DNA of 64,000 nt from JAAYXE01 sp964391195 (GTDB lineage: Bacteria; Chloroflexota; Anaerolineae; Anaerolineales; UBA4823), in NCBI GenBank assembly GCA_964391195.1, contig CAYMLG010000004.1, positions 1 through 64,000 of the forward strand, read 5' to 3'. Shown one piece after another: positions 1 through 8,889 of this stretch. The first letter of the stretch is position 1; every line of letters begins with the position of its first letter. A program made the translations under genes and the position numbers. A model generated the notes under the pieces. It ran no database searches, was not told where the DNA came from, and saw only the letters and a list, made by a program, of their open reading frames with translations.

Positions 1-653
1 TGGGCGCGGACGTGAAGGAAGTGGCGGTGGGCATGGGCTACGACCAGCGGATCGGCCCCATGTTCCTGGATGCCGGGTTGGGCTACGGCGGGTCGTGCTT
101 CCCCAAGGACGTGAAAGCCCTGGCGTACATGGCGGCCGACAAGGGACGGCACCCCCAACTGCTCAACGCAGTGATGGAGATCAACGCCGACCGCCGCCCG
201 ATGATCGTGAACCGGCTGAAAGATCTGATCGGCGACCTGAACGGGCGCGTGGTCGGCCTGCTGGGCCTGGCCTTCAAGCCCAACACGGACGATATGCGCG
301 ATGCGCCGTCCATCGACGTGGCGAAGATGCTGCAGGCGGCGGGCGCCAAGGTGCGCGGTTACGACCCGGTGTCTATGGAGGTAGCCAGCCCGGTGATGCC
401 CGGGGTGGAGATGTGTCCCGACCCGTACCAGATGGCTGCCGGCGCCGACGCGCTGATGGTCATGACCGATTGGAATGAGTTCAAACACCTGGACCTGGAG
501 CGCATCCGCGACAGCATGAAGCAGCCGGTGCTGGTCGATGGGCGCAATATCTACGATCCTGAAGTGATGGCCAAGCTGGGATTCTACTACCGGGGCATGG
601 GCCGCGGTTATAATGGTAGAAAGCCCAATCCCGCAAAAGCGCAGGCAGAATAG
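1..653 (+). CDS. UDP-glucose 6-dehydrogenase, C-terminal part (5' end outside window)
   Basis: Oxidises UDP-glucose to UDP-glucuronate with two NAD+, supplying acidic sugar for surface polysaccharide. The frame is open from base 3 and the visible part begins mid-protein (GADVKEVAVGMG), so the GTG at 12 is an internal Val codon, not a start. The active-site motif GYGGSCFPKD is intact, with the catalytic Cys codon at 96-98. The C-terminal nucleotide-binding domain follows (GLLGLAFKPNTDDMRDAPS). About 217 residues of a ~430-residue enzyme are present, with a normal end. A GDP-mannose dehydratase follows 54 bp later, which fits a nucleotide-sugar operon. A GDP-mannose dehydrogenase is possible but less likely from the motif context. 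Confidence 0.9.
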   Translation, partial: GADVKEVAVGMGYDQRIGPMFLDAGLGYGGSCFPKDVKALAYMAADKGRHPQLLNAVMEINADRRPMIVNRLKDLIGDLNGRVVGLLGLAFKPNTDDMRDAPSIDVAKMLQAAGAKVRGYDPVSMEVASPVMPGVEMCPDPYQMAAGADALMVMTDWNEFKHLDLERIRDSMKQPVLVDGRNIYDPEVMAKLGFYYRGMGRGYNGRKPNPAKAQAE

Positions 654-707
654 TTACATCAAAAAATGGTAATCCGTACCGTAAAGGATGGGTTCTAAGG
701 AATCTCA

Positions 708-1772
708 ATGAAAAAAGCATTAATCACCGGCATCACCGGCCAGGATGGGTCCTACCTGGCCGAACTGCTGCTGTCTCAAGGCTACGAAGTGCACGGCATC
801 ATCCGCCGGGCGAGCACCTTCAACACCACGCGCATCGACCACATCTACCGCGACCCGCACGGCAACGGCAACGGCGTGCACCTCAAGCTGCACTATGGCG
901 AAGTGTCGGCCGGCGGCGGGCTGGCCGATATCATCTACGACGTCAAACCCGACGAGATCTACCACCTGGCCGCCCAATCGCACGTGCGGGTCAGCTTCGA
1001 CCTGCCCGAGTACACCGGCGACGTGACCGGCCTGGGCACCATGCGCATCCTGGAGGCCATCCGCAAGAGCGGGGTCAAGACCCGCTTCTACCAGGCTTCC
1101 TCCAGCGAGATGTTCGGGGCGGCCAAGCCCCCGCAGAACGAGTGTACCCCCTTCCAGCCGCAGTCGCCCTACGCCGCGGCCAAGGTCTACGCCTACTACG
1201 TGACCCGCAACTACCGGGACGCCTACCAGATGTACGCCTGCAACGGCATCCTGTTCAACCACGAGTCGCCCCGCCGGGGGGAGACCTTCGTCACCCGCAA
1301 GATCACCCGCGCCCTGGCCCACCTCAAGGCCGGGACGCAGGACAAGCTCTACCTGGGCAACCTGGACGCCCGGCGCGACTGGGGCTACGCGCCCGACTAC
1401 GTGGCGGCGATGTGGAAGATGCTGCAGCAGGAGCAGCCCGATGATTTCGTCATCGGCACCGGCGAGAGCCACTCGATCCGCGAGTTCCTGGACGAAGCCT
1501 TTGGCTATGTGGGTCTGGACTGGCATGAGTATGTGGAGATCGACCCGCGCTACTTCCGCCCCACGGAAGTGGACTACCTGATGGCCGACCCGAGCAAGTC
1601 GCGGCAGGCGCTGGGCTGGGAGCCCCGGGTGTACTTCAAGGACCTGGTGCGGATCATGGTCGACGCCGACCTGGAATCTCTGGGCCTGGAGTCGCCCGGT
1701 GAAGGCCGGAAGATCATCGAAAAGCACCACGGCGCCTGGCACCGCTGGGAGGATCAGGTGGGGACCAGTTAG
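708..1772 (+). CDS. gmd: GDP-mannose 4,6-dehydratase
   Basis: Converts GDP-D-mannose to GDP-4-keto-6-deoxy-mannose, the precursor of GDP-fucose, GDP-rhamnose or GDP-perosamine. It is an extended SDR of 354 residues, the usual length. The NADP-binding TGITGQDGSYLAE lies at residues 7-19, followed by RRASTFNTTRIDHIY. The catalytic region has SSSEMFG and the YAAAK (YxxxK) motif, and the family signature NHESPRRGETFVTRKI is complete. SSSE replaces the more common STSE, a conservative change. AAGGA precedes the ATG. No GDP-fucose synthase (fcl) or reductase is adjacent, so the final sugar cannot be told from this window. Confidence 0.95.
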   Translation: MKKALITGITGQDGSYLAELLLSQGYEVHGIIRRASTFNTTRIDHIYRDPHGNGNGVHLKLHYGEVSAGGGLADIIYDVKPDEIYHLAAQSHVRVSFDLPEYTGDVTGLGTMRILEAIRKSGVKTRFYQASSSEMFGAAKPPQNECTPFQPQSPYAAAKVYAYYVTRNYRDAYQMYACNGILFNHESPRRGETFVTRKITRALAHLKAGTQDKLYLGNLDARRDWGYAPDYVAAMWKMLQQEQPDDFVIGTGESHSIREFLDEAFGYVGLDWHEYVEIDPRYFRPTEVDYLMADPSKSRQALGWEPRVYFKDLVRIMVDADLESLGLESPGEGRKIIEKHHGAWHRWEDQVGTS

Positions 1773-1796
1773 CCAAGCTGGAGGCGCACAGCCGGG

Positions 1797-2861
1797 ATGG
1801 CAGATCAATCTGGCACCCTCTACGTTGATGACCCCAATGCGGGCAGTGGGGTTCCGTCCGGCGGCCAGCCGGCTATGGGACAGCGCTGCCCGTATTTGGG
1901 GCTGCTGGAAGACCCGGAAACCTGCTTCGGCTTTCCCTTCGAAGGGAATCTCTGTTTTGGCGGCAAGCGGAGCGAGCCGGTCGCTCTTACCACGCAGGCG
2001 GAAGTCTGCCTGACCGGCGGCCATACCGACTGCCTGGTTTACCAGGTGCGCCTGGAAACCCCGCGAGAGATCACCCGGCCGCTGCCGGACCGGTTAGGGA
2101 GGCTGCGCCAGTACTGGCCGCTGAAGTACTGGCCTCGCCAGGATTGGCCTCGCCAGTCCTGGCCTCGCCAATCCTGGCCTCGCCAATCCTGGCGACCGGC
2201 ATTGTTCCTGGTTGGCGTGCTGGCCGTGGTGGCCGGGCTGGCGCTGGCCGGTGTTGGGTTGGGTTGGTTCGGGCCCCAGGCGCTGCCTGCCGCCTGGCTC
2301 TCCGGTCAGCCGTCGAGCACGGTCACCCCGACGCAAGCGAACACGGTCACGGTCCCGGCGGCCGCGGGCACCGGAGCGGCGACGACCTCCACGCCCGAGG
2401 CCACCGCCACCCGGACCGCGACGCCCACTACGACCCTTACGCCTACACTGTCGCCCACCCCAACCCTCACTCCTACACCCGCGCCGCCCACCCCCGGGCC
2501 GGCCCTGGAAACACCTTTCGGCCCGGACGGGGCTTATGTGCTGCACACGGTTTTGCCCGGCGAGAGCATCCCCAACCTGGCCAATGTTTACGACACCACG
2601 GTCCGGGTCCTGTACGCCATCAACCGTTTCCATGATGGGCAGGCCCTGTGGCCCGGAAGAGTGCTGGTGATCATGCCCGGGCAGAAAGACCCGAGTGGTT
2701 TGCCATTGTTCGAGATCCTGCAGGTGGAGGCAGATACCCCGCTGAGCTCCCTGGCTGAGGAATACTCGGCGCAGGTGGAGTTGATCCGGCAATATAACGA
2801 TCTCGGCCCGGCAGATTGGGTCCCGGCCGGCCGCTGGCTGCTCATCCCGGTCGAGGATTGA
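1797..2861 (+). CDS. Cys-motif, membrane-anchored double-LysM protein
   Basis: 354 residues with four parts. Residues 1-85 hold a compact cysteine module (C31, C43, C53, C71, C79, with CPYLGL and FPFEGNLC) resembling a small metal-binding or disulfide unit. Residues 111-132 hold a WPRQS tandem repeat. One transmembrane helix lies at ~135-158, followed by a Thr/Pro-rich linker at ~165-235. Two LysM-like repeats are at ~248-291 and ~306-350. The topology implies a cytoplasmic Cys module and external glycan-binding LysM domains. Starting 24 bp after gmd and ending 6 bp before the next gene, it is probably co-transcribed with polysaccharide genes. It may anchor or sense cell-wall glycan; that role is inference. 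Confidence 0.7.
   Translation: MADQSGTLYVDDPNAGSGVPSGGQPAMGQRCPYLGLLEDPETCFGFPFEGNLCFGGKRSEPVALTTQAEVCLTGGHTDCLVYQVRLETPREITRPLPDRLGRLRQYWPLKYWPRQDWPRQSWPRQSWPRQSWRPALFLVGVLAVVAGLALAGVGLGWFGPQALPAAWLSGQPSSTVTPTQANTVTVPAAAGTGAATTSTPEATATRTATPTTTLTPTLSPTPTLTPTPAPPTPGPALETPFGPDGAYVLHTVLPGESIPNLANVYDTTVRVLYAINRFHDGQALWPGRVLVIMPGQKDPSGLPLFEILQVEADTPLSSLAEEYSAQVELIRQYNDLGPADWVPAGRWLLIPVED
2130..2189 (+). repeat. 15-bp in-frame tandem repeat (4 units)
   Basis: Four consecutive 15-bp units of the form TGGCCTCGCCARTCC lie at 2130-2144, 2145-2159, 2160-2174 and 2175-2189. The last two are identical. They encode WPRQ(D/S) repeats just before the membrane helix of the LysM protein. The unit length keeps the frame, so copy-number change would lengthen or shorten the juxtamembrane segment. 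Confidence 0.9.
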
Positions 2862-2873
2862 GCCTCCTTGAGC

Positions 2874-3893
2874 ATGCCGGCCGCCCTCGAACCCGCCCCC
2901 TCCGGCAGCCTGGCCCGCACGCTTCGCCGGGTGTTGGGCGCTGGCATCAGCCTCATCGCCCTGTACCTGGCTTTGAAGGACGTGCCCTTCGCCTCGGTGG
3001 GGCAGGCCTTTCGCCAGGCGGACCTGGCCCTGGTCGCCTGGACGCTGTTCGTTGTGGCGGCCAATACGGTGGCCAAGGCCCAGCGCTGGCGGGTGTTGAT
3101 GGGCGCATCCCGGGATCGGTTGGGGCTGTGGAAGGCGGCCCGCATCATTTTAGCCGGCCAGGCTTTGAACACCGTCTACCCCGCCCGGGTTGGGGACCTG
3201 GGCCGGGTTTACGCCGCAGGTACGGCGGGGATCAGCTACGGTTTTTTGCTGGGCACGATCATCATCGAGAAAATCCTCGATCTGCTCAGCTACTCGGCGC
3301 TGCTGTTCATGCTGCTGGCTTTAAGCCCGCTGCCGGCCTGGGTCAACCAATCCACCGTGCTCTTATCCGTCCTGGCCGTGGCCGGTTTCGGAATCTTGCT
3401 GTTCGCTGCCTCCCGGCTGGACCGCAGCCTGCAGTGGCTCGAAAAGCTGGTCGCCAACCTCCCCGAGGGAGTGAGGCGGCGCCTGTCGCCTCAACTGCGC
3501 GCCGGCCTCACCAGCCTGCAGGTGCTGAACGACCGGCGGGCCTTCGTCGCCCTGGGCGCCTGGTCTGCCTTTATTTGGGCGACAGCCATCTTGAATAATC
3601 TACTGGTCTTACGGGCGCTGCATCTCGATGCCCCGCCCCGCGCGGCGGTCCTGTTGTTGGTTGTGCTCCAGGCCAGTATCACCGTCCCATCTATCCCGGG
3701 GCGAATTGGCTTATACGAATACCTGTGTGTGCTGGTGTTGGGCATGTTCGGCGTCGGGCAGGCTGCCGCCCTGAGTTACGGTTTTCTGCTGCACGCCATC
3801 GTGCTGCTGCCTTCCACCCTGCTGGGGCTGCTGTTTGCCGGCATGCTCCCCTCGGAGAAACGCGAGCCGGAGACCCGGAGTGACGGAGTGTGA
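2874..3893 (+). CDS. LPG-synthase-type (UPF0104/flippase-like) membrane protein
   Basis: A polytopic membrane protein of 339 residues in the LPG_synthase_TM superfamily (the membrane half of MprF and its relatives). These proteins are often encoded with glycan-assembly genes and are proposed lipid or glycolipid translocases. Seen in the sequence: about eight hydrophobic helices, the early segment ALYLALKDVPFASVGQAFRQ, the motif AGQALNTVYPARVGDLGRVY, and the late segment ITVPSIPGRIGLYEYLCVLV, all characteristic. There is no cytosolic aminoacyl-transferase domain, so it is not a full MprF. A TTG at 2868 is an alternative start. It overlaps the next gene by one base (TGATG), which implies translational coupling. 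Confidence 0.8.
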   Translation: MPAALEPAPSGSLARTLRRVLGAGISLIALYLALKDVPFASVGQAFRQADLALVAWTLFVVAANTVAKAQRWRVLMGASRDRLGLWKAARIILAGQALNTVYPARVGDLGRVYAAGTAGISYGFLLGTIIIEKILDLLSYSALLFMLLALSPLPAWVNQSTVLLSVLAVAGFGILLFAASRLDRSLQWLEKLVANLPEGVRRRLSPQLRAGLTSLQVLNDRRAFVALGAWSAFIWATAILNNLLVLRALHLDAPPRAAVLLLVVLQASITVPSIPGRIGLYEYLCVLVLGMFGVGQAAALSYGFLLHAIVLLPSTLLGLLFAGMLPSEKREPETRSDGV

Positions 3894-4711
3894 TGAGCTT
3901 GTTCCCCCAATCGATCCTCCCTGCTGGCGCCCTCACCCCGCCTCTTGAGCCGGCCTGCATCAACCTGCTGGGCGTCCGCATCCACGCCCTCACCCTCGCC
4001 GGCCTGCTCGAACAGATGGAACAAGCCATCCGGAGCGGCAGGAAGCTCTCGGTGATGAACGTGAACGTTCATGCCATGAACCTGGCCCACGATTCGGAGG
4101 CATTCCGCTCCGCTCTCAACCGGGCCGACCTGGTTTTCTGTGATGGGTTCGGGGTGTTGTGGGGCGCCCGCATGCTGGGCGAGCGGCTGCCGGAGCGGTT
4201 CACCCCGCCGGATTGGATCCCCCTGCTGGGTGAGCGCTGCAGCCGGCTGGGGCTGCGGATGTACTTCCTGGGCGCGCGGGCCGGCGTGGCGGAGAAGGCC
4301 GCCCGGCGTTTGCAGCAGGCCATCCCCGGCCTGGTAATCGCCGGGACCCACCACGGTTATTTCGATCGCAGGCCTGACAGCCGGGAGAACGAAGCGGTGC
4401 TCGCCCGGGTGCAGGCCGCCCGCCCCGATTACCTGCTGGTGGGCTTCGGGATGCCCGCCCAGGAACTGTGGGTGGATGAAAACCGGCCGCGATTGGCTGC
4501 AGGTGTAACACTTACGGTGGGGGCTGCGTTTGATTATTTAGCCGGTGAAGCCCACCGCCCACCCCCATGGATGACTGAGCGCGGCCTTGAATGGCTGGGT
4601 CGTCTCGTTTACGAGCCACGCAGGTTGTGGAAACGTTACCTGCTTGGGAATCCAGTATTTCTCTCCAGAATTCTTCGTCAAAGGCTGGGGCTGCTGTGGT
4701 TTCACCGTTGA
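3893..4711 (+). CDS. WecG/TagA/CpsF-family glycosyltransferase (GT26)
   Basis: Transfers an amino-sugar such as ManNAc or ManNAcA from a UDP donor onto a lipid-linked acceptor at the inner membrane face, in polysaccharide or teichoic-acid synthesis. The 272-residue protein is in the family size range. It carries the diagnostic VNVHAMNLA, the DGFGVLWGARMLG substrate-binding motif, ERFTPPDWIPLL, GFGMPAQELWVDENR, and the C-terminal membrane-association tail (EPRRLWKRYLLGNP). The ATG at 3893 overlaps the upstream TGA. Donor sugar cannot be assigned. Context supports exopolysaccharide or capsule assembly. Confidence 0.9.
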   Translation: MSLFPQSILPAGALTPPLEPACINLLGVRIHALTLAGLLEQMEQAIRSGRKLSVMNVNVHAMNLAHDSEAFRSALNRADLVFCDGFGVLWGARMLGERLPERFTPPDWIPLLGERCSRLGLRMYFLGARAGVAEKAARRLQQAIPGLVIAGTHHGYFDRRPDSRENEAVLARVQAARPDYLLVGFGMPAQELWVDENRPRLAAGVTLTVGAAFDYLAGEAHRPPPWMTERGLEWLGRLVYEPRRLWKRYLLGNPVFLSRILRQRLGLLWFHR

Positions 4712-4723
4712 GAGAGGAATTGC

Positions 4724-5179
4724 ATGCCTTCTGTTTTGTTCGTGTGCACCGCCAATATATGCCGCTCTCCGCTGGCGGAAGCAATCTGGCGGGCAAAAGT
4801 GGACTCGAACCACGGCTGGCGGATCGAATCGGCCGGCACCTGGGCGATGGAAGGCCAGCCGGCGGCCGCTAAAGTTCACCTCGTCCTGCAGCCGCGCGGG
4901 CTGGATATCAGCGCCCATCGCTCGCGCCAGGTGACGGGAGACATGCTGCGCTCCTTCAACCTGATCCTGACCATGGAGCGCGGCCACAAGGAAGCGTTGA
5001 GGGCCGAGTTTCCAGAAATAGCCAACCGGGTGTTTCTGCTCAGCGAAATGGCCGGCAAAAGTTATGATGTGGAGGACCCCATCGGGCGTTCTCTGGCAGA
5101 CTTCGAGATCACAGCCCGCGAGTTGGAAGAGCTGCTCGACCGCGGGGAACAAAAAATCATCGAGTTAGCATCTTCGTAA
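4724..5179 (+). CDS. Low-molecular-weight protein-tyrosine phosphatase (Wzb/Etp-like)
   Basis: A cytosolic phosphatase of 151 residues. The CX5R(S) active-site loop CTANICRS is at the N-terminus (FVCTANICRSPLAEA). The general-acid Asp lies in the DP motif of VEDPIGRSLADF. Homologues in capsule loci (Wzb, Etp, Wzb/CpsB analogues) dephosphorylate tyrosine autokinases that control polymer length or export. The position between two glycan genes fits that role. No matching BY-kinase (Wzc) is in the window. Its TAA overlaps the ATG of the next gene by one base. Confidence 0.9.
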   Translation: MPSVLFVCTANICRSPLAEAIWRAKVDSNHGWRIESAGTWAMEGQPAAAKVHLVLQPRGLDISAHRSRQVTGDMLRSFNLILTMERGHKEALRAEFPEIANRVFLLSEMAGKSYDVEDPIGRSLADFEITARELEELLDRGEQKIIELASS

Positions 5180-7104
5180 TGCAAAAGTCAAAGCCCTCAT
5201 TCCTGGCCAGAGATCCATGGATCCTGGGGATCGTCCTCGTTGCCGGGCTGGTTCACGGCCTGGTTTATGTCTTCTTCATCCCTCCCTGGCAGCACAACGA
5301 CGAACCCAACCACTTCGAATATGTGGCCTGGATGGCGGCTTACGGGCACAAGCCGGAGATGGGCGACTACGACCCGCAGATGCACCGCCTCATCGTCGAG
5401 TCGATGGTAGCCCACGACTTCTACCGCCCGCCATTGACACCGCCGGACCTCAGCCCCGGCCAGGAAGTGCGGATCGGGCTGTATAACCAGTTCCAGGAGC
5501 CGCCCCTCTACTATCAGCTCGCCGCGCTGCCGGTTCGGCTGCTGCCCGAGGCCGCGGTCACCGTCCAGTTGTATGCCGCCCGGCTGGTCTCCCTGCTGCT
5601 CTTCCTGGTCACGTTGATCGCCGCCTGGGGCATGATGCGAGAGCTCACCGCCTCGGGCAGCCTGCTGCGCTGGATGGTCCCCCTGTCGCTGGCGCTCCTT
5701 CCCGGGTTCGTGAATTCGATGACCTCGGTCAACAATGATGTGCTCGCCATCGCCGGGTTTACGCTGTTCCTGTGGCTCGCGGCGCGGTTGGTGCGCCGGT
5801 TCTCGTTGTTTTCACTGGTAGGGACATTGGCAGCGGCTGGGTTGTGCCTGTTCACCAAAAGCACGGCTTACATCGCCGCCGTCCTCGCCCCGCTGGCGGT
5901 CGTTTTCGCCGTCCTCAAGCGGGGGTGGGGGCGCAGGATCGCCTGGGGCCTGGTTGGCCTGGGGGCGGTTGCCGGGCTGCTCTGGGCCATCACCTGGGGG
6001 GACGCCGCCCTGTGGTACCGCTCGACCGGCTCCGCCGGTCTGACCCGCATGGCAAGCGAACAGGCCGTGCACGGGAAGCATGTGCTGCTGCTCGACACCC
6101 GCGCTCCGGTCACCCCGGGGTGGTCGCCACCGCTGTTCCAGCCCCTCCCCTGGCAAACCATCAGCGAACACCAGGGCGAAGCGGTTACCGTGGGCGTGTG
6201 GATGTGGGCCAGCCGCCCGGTCCAGGCCCAACTGCCCGCCCTCTGCTTTGAAAAGCAGGCTTTCGGCCAGTCGAGCGCCATTGGGACCGAGCCTACTTTC
6301 TATGCCTATTACGCCCGCATCCCGGAAGGCGAATACCACGGCTGGATCGAGCTCGATCCGGGGTTGAAGCAGGCCGACCGGGATGTGGAAATTTACTATG
6401 ACGGGCTGGTGCTGGCGACCGGGAACCGCCCGCTGCGCAATAGCCCGAAGTTTGACTCCGCAAGCGGAGACCGGGGCACCTGGGGCGGGGAAGAATTCGC
6501 CAACCTGATCCGCAACCCCTCGGCCGAGCTTGCCGGGCCGCGCGTCCGGGCTCTGCTCGACGACCTCGGCGCCCGGGTTTTGCCCGATAACCAGCGCCCC
6601 TCGCTCATCCTGGCTTCCGTGCTCGACCCTCAGGTAGGGCCGCTCTTTTATTGGTCCACGGCCATCATGCTCACCCGAACGTTCTACGGGTTGTTCGGCT
6701 GGGGGAATGTCCCCCTGCTCACCATGTACCCGTATCGCACGTTGGGCTATATCACCCTGGTCGTATTGATCGCGGCGGCGATCGCCCTGTTCCGCCGTCG
6801 CAGAAGCCTCCCCTGGGACCAGGCGTTCCTCACCGGCCTGGCTCTGCTGCTGGTCTGGGCGGCGGCCATCCTGCGCGGTCCGCTCTATTTGGGGTTTTCG
6901 CACCTGTTCAACCCTTCCGCCCGTTACGCCTACCCGGTGATCGCCCCCACCCTGCTGGTGCTCTGCCTGGGGTGGCGGGAGATCCTGAATTGGGCCGGGC
7001 GCCGCCTGCGGCCCGGGGCGCGGTTGGGCATCTATGCCGCCCTGCTGGTCGCCCTGGACCTGTTCGCCCTCATCAGTATTTATGCTTACTATGGAAAGGG
7101 GTAG
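5179..7104 (+). CDS. Large multipass membrane protein, GT-C / DUF2142-like
   Basis: 641 residues with about 11-12 hydrophobic helices and a long soluble loop at roughly residues 285-490. After the first helix, the first periplasmic loop has PPWQHNDEPNHFEYV, whose acidic DE pair matches the position of the catalytic acid in GT-C glycosyltransferases (PMT/ArnT) and of the conserved motif in DUF2142 proteins. It likely uses a polyprenyl-phosphate sugar on the outer membrane face. Donor and acceptor are unknown. It is translationally coupled (1-base overlap) to the phosphatase and lies 3 bp ahead of a lipoprotein gene, so it is part of the same operon. Confidence 0.7.
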   Translation: MQKSKPSFLARDPWILGIVLVAGLVHGLVYVFFIPPWQHNDEPNHFEYVAWMAAYGHKPEMGDYDPQMHRLIVESMVAHDFYRPPLTPPDLSPGQEVRIGLYNQFQEPPLYYQLAALPVRLLPEAAVTVQLYAARLVSLLLFLVTLIAAWGMMRELTASGSLLRWMVPLSLALLPGFVNSMTSVNNDVLAIAGFTLFLWLAARLVRRFSLFSLVGTLAAAGLCLFTKSTAYIAAVLAPLAVVFAVLKRGWGRRIAWGLVGLGAVAGLLWAITWGDAALWYRSTGSAGLTRMASEQAVHGKHVLLLDTRAPVTPGWSPPLFQPLPWQTISEHQGEAVTVGVWMWASRPVQAQLPALCFEKQAFGQSSAIGTEPTFYAYYARIPEGEYHGWIELDPGLKQADRDVEIYYDGLVLATGNRPLRNSPKFDSASGDRGTWGGEEFANLIRNPSAELAGPRVRALLDDLGARVLPDNQRPSLILASVLDPQVGPLFYWSTAIMLTRTFYGLFGWGNVPLLTMYPYRTLGYITLVVLIAAAIALFRRRRSLPWDQAFLTGLALLLVWAAAILRGPLYLGFSHLFNPSARYAYPVIAPTLLVLCLGWREILNWAGRRLRPGARLGIYAALLVALDLFALISIYAYYGKG

Positions 7105-7107
7105 ACT

Positions 7108-8673
7108 TTGCGATACCACCTCACCCTTGCGATCCTCCTGCTGGCGCTGCTGCTCTCCGCCTGCGCCCCGGTAACCGGCCCCTCGGTATCTACCCCCACG
7201 CGAGCCCCCGCAGAAGGAAGTGAACCGCCCCAACCTGCTCCCACCCAGGTGGAGACGGGCGGAGTTCAACCGCCGCAATCCCCCGCCGTCCAGCCCACAG
7301 AGGCATCACTCCCACCAGATGCGACGCTCCCGCCAGAAGCAGACCCCTCCACATCGACGCCCGAGCCCACCCCCATGTTCGGCGCCGGGCTGCCCGTCCC
7401 GGATTACCCGGTCGCCGGGGTGGAGCTGGAAAAAGCCTCCACCCAGGGGCCGGTGGTGCGAGAATACGGCGCCCATTGGACCCGGCGCAACGGCCTGCTG
7501 TGGTCTTCCGTCGAACGGCAAAAAGGGGCGCGCAACTGGGAGGCCATCGACCCCTTCCTGGAGGATATCGCCGCGGCGACGCAGGCCGGGCTCGAGCCGC
7601 TCCTGATCGTGCGCAGCACCCCCACCTGGGCTCAAAAGCGGCCCACGTTCTGCGGCCCGGTGAAGGAGGAAGAATTCGAAGCGTTTGGCGCTTTCATGTA
7701 CGATCTGGTGACCCTGTTGAGCGCCCCTCCCTATAACGTCCGCTATTTCGAAATCGGCAACGAACCGGACGTGGACCCCAGGATCGTCCCCAGCGACTCC
7801 CAATACGGCTGCTGGGGGGACCCGCAAGACCCGTACTACGGGGGCGGGCATTATGCGGAAATGCTCAAAGTGGTGTACCCACAGGTGAAAGCTGCGGACC
7901 CCGACGCCCGGTTGGTGATCGGCGGCCTGCTGCTCGACTGCGATCCGCTCAACCCTCCCCTGAGGTCCAACGGCCAGCCGAAGGACTGCTCATCCTCGCT
8001 GTTCCTGGAAGGAATATTACAAAATGGGGGCGGGGGCTATTTCGACGTGGTCAGCTTCCACGCCTACGACTATTACGGCCTGGATCTGGGCGCCTATGGC
8101 AACGAGAATTGGCACAGCGCGAACTCGACTACCGGGCCTTCCCTCATCGCCAAGGCCCGCTATATCAAGCAGCTCCTCGCCGCCTACGGGGTCGAGGACA
8201 AGCTGTTGATGAACACCGAGAACGCCCTGCTGTGCGTCTCCGGCATGGGCTACTGCCGGGATGAGAAATTCAAGCTGTCGAAGGCCTATTATCTCGCCGA
8301 GGCCAACGCCGCCGCCCTGGCCGAAGGGCTGGCCGCCAACGTGTGGTACAGCGCCTTTGGCTGGCGCGAATCGCAGTTGATGAACCGGCGGCTGGAGCCT
8401 GTGGAAGCGATGCTGGCGATGCAGGTGAGCGCCCGGGTGCTGGACGGGGCGGCATTTTCGAAAGAGTTGGTCGAGTTCGACGGCCTGATGGGGTACGAGT
8501 TCGCCCGGCAGGGGACCCGGCTGTGGATGGTGTGGTCGCTGGATGGGGAGCCCCACCTGTTCGAGCTTCCCACCTCCCCGGACCGGGTGCTGGATGTGTT
8601 TGGAGAAACCCTGGCTGCGGCCAGCACGCTGGAGGTTGGGCCCGCTCCGCTGTACATCGAGTGGGGGCCGTAA
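7108..8673 (+). CDS. Lipoprotein, clan GH-A-like glycoside hydrolase
   Basis: 521 residues with a TTG start preceded by AAAGGGG. A lipoprotein signal with lipobox LLLSACAP is followed by a ~70-residue Pro/Thr/Ser-rich linker and a TIM-barrel glycosidase-like domain from about residue 90. Candidate acid/base is Glu219 in EIGNEPDVDP and candidate nucleophile is Glu371 in LMNTENALL, a spacing of about 150 residues. This fits clan GH-A enzymes (GH5/GH39-like). Other motifs are GCWGDPQDPYYGGGHYAEMLK and FDVVSFHAYDYYG. It probably trims or turns over the surface polysaccharide made by this cluster. The next gene is a close paralogue. Confidence 0.7.
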   Translation: MRYHLTLAILLLALLLSACAPVTGPSVSTPTRAPAEGSEPPQPAPTQVETGGVQPPQSPAVQPTEASLPPDATLPPEADPSTSTPEPTPMFGAGLPVPDYPVAGVELEKASTQGPVVREYGAHWTRRNGLLWSSVERQKGARNWEAIDPFLEDIAAATQAGLEPLLIVRSTPTWAQKRPTFCGPVKEEEFEAFGAFMYDLVTLLSAPPYNVRYFEIGNEPDVDPRIVPSDSQYGCWGDPQDPYYGGGHYAEMLKVVYPQVKAADPDARLVIGGLLLDCDPLNPPLRSNGQPKDCSSSLFLEGILQNGGGGYFDVVSFHAYDYYGLDLGAYGNENWHSANSTTGPSLIAKARYIKQLLAAYGVEDKLLMNTENALLCVSGMGYCRDEKFKLSKAYYLAEANAAALAEGLAANVWYSAFGWRESQLMNRRLEPVEAMLAMQVSARVLDGAAFSKELVEFDGLMGYEFARQGTRLWMVWSLDGEPHLFELPTSPDRVLDVFGETLAAASTLEVGPAPLYIEWGP

Positions 8674-8742
8674 CCCGCGTTCCGTACAGGATATTGTTTG
8701 TTGCATTTTTATCCTGTGTTGTAATCTTAACTGCATACAGTT

Positions 8743-8771
8743 TTGACAGATTAATCGCTCTTTCCGTAGTT
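8743..8771 (+). promoter_or_regulatory. Candidate sigma70-type promoter before the second glycosidase gene
   Basis: TTGACA at 8743-8748 is followed after 17 or 18 bp by a weak -10 (GTAGTT or TAGTTT, 8766-8772). It sits in the 216-bp gap between the two paralogous glycosidase-like genes, in a locally AT-rich stretch. The -10 is poor, so this is only a candidate. Confidence 0.3.
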
Positions 8772-8889
8772 TTCCGGTAAATTAAGGGTACGCCTGCGAG
8801 GCGCATTGAACTTTCTAAAGCAGAACCGCCCGCGGCTGTGCCTGCAATGCCATTCCATCGCACCGCCATCGACGAGAAAGAGCACGCGC

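Noticed and set aside
720..2024. Long minus-strand open frame opposite gmd
   Set aside because: Caused by high GC and codon bias of the real plus-strand gene; the translation has no domain and is rich in Val/Gly/Ala/His.
5812..7278. Long minus-strand open frame opposite the GT-C-like gene
   Set aside because: Low-complexity Arg/Gly/Gln-rich product, antisense to a clear membrane protein.
8806..8889. TTG start for the second glycosidase-like gene
   Set aside because: The extra 28 residues would bury the signal peptide; the ATG at 8890 gives a normal one.
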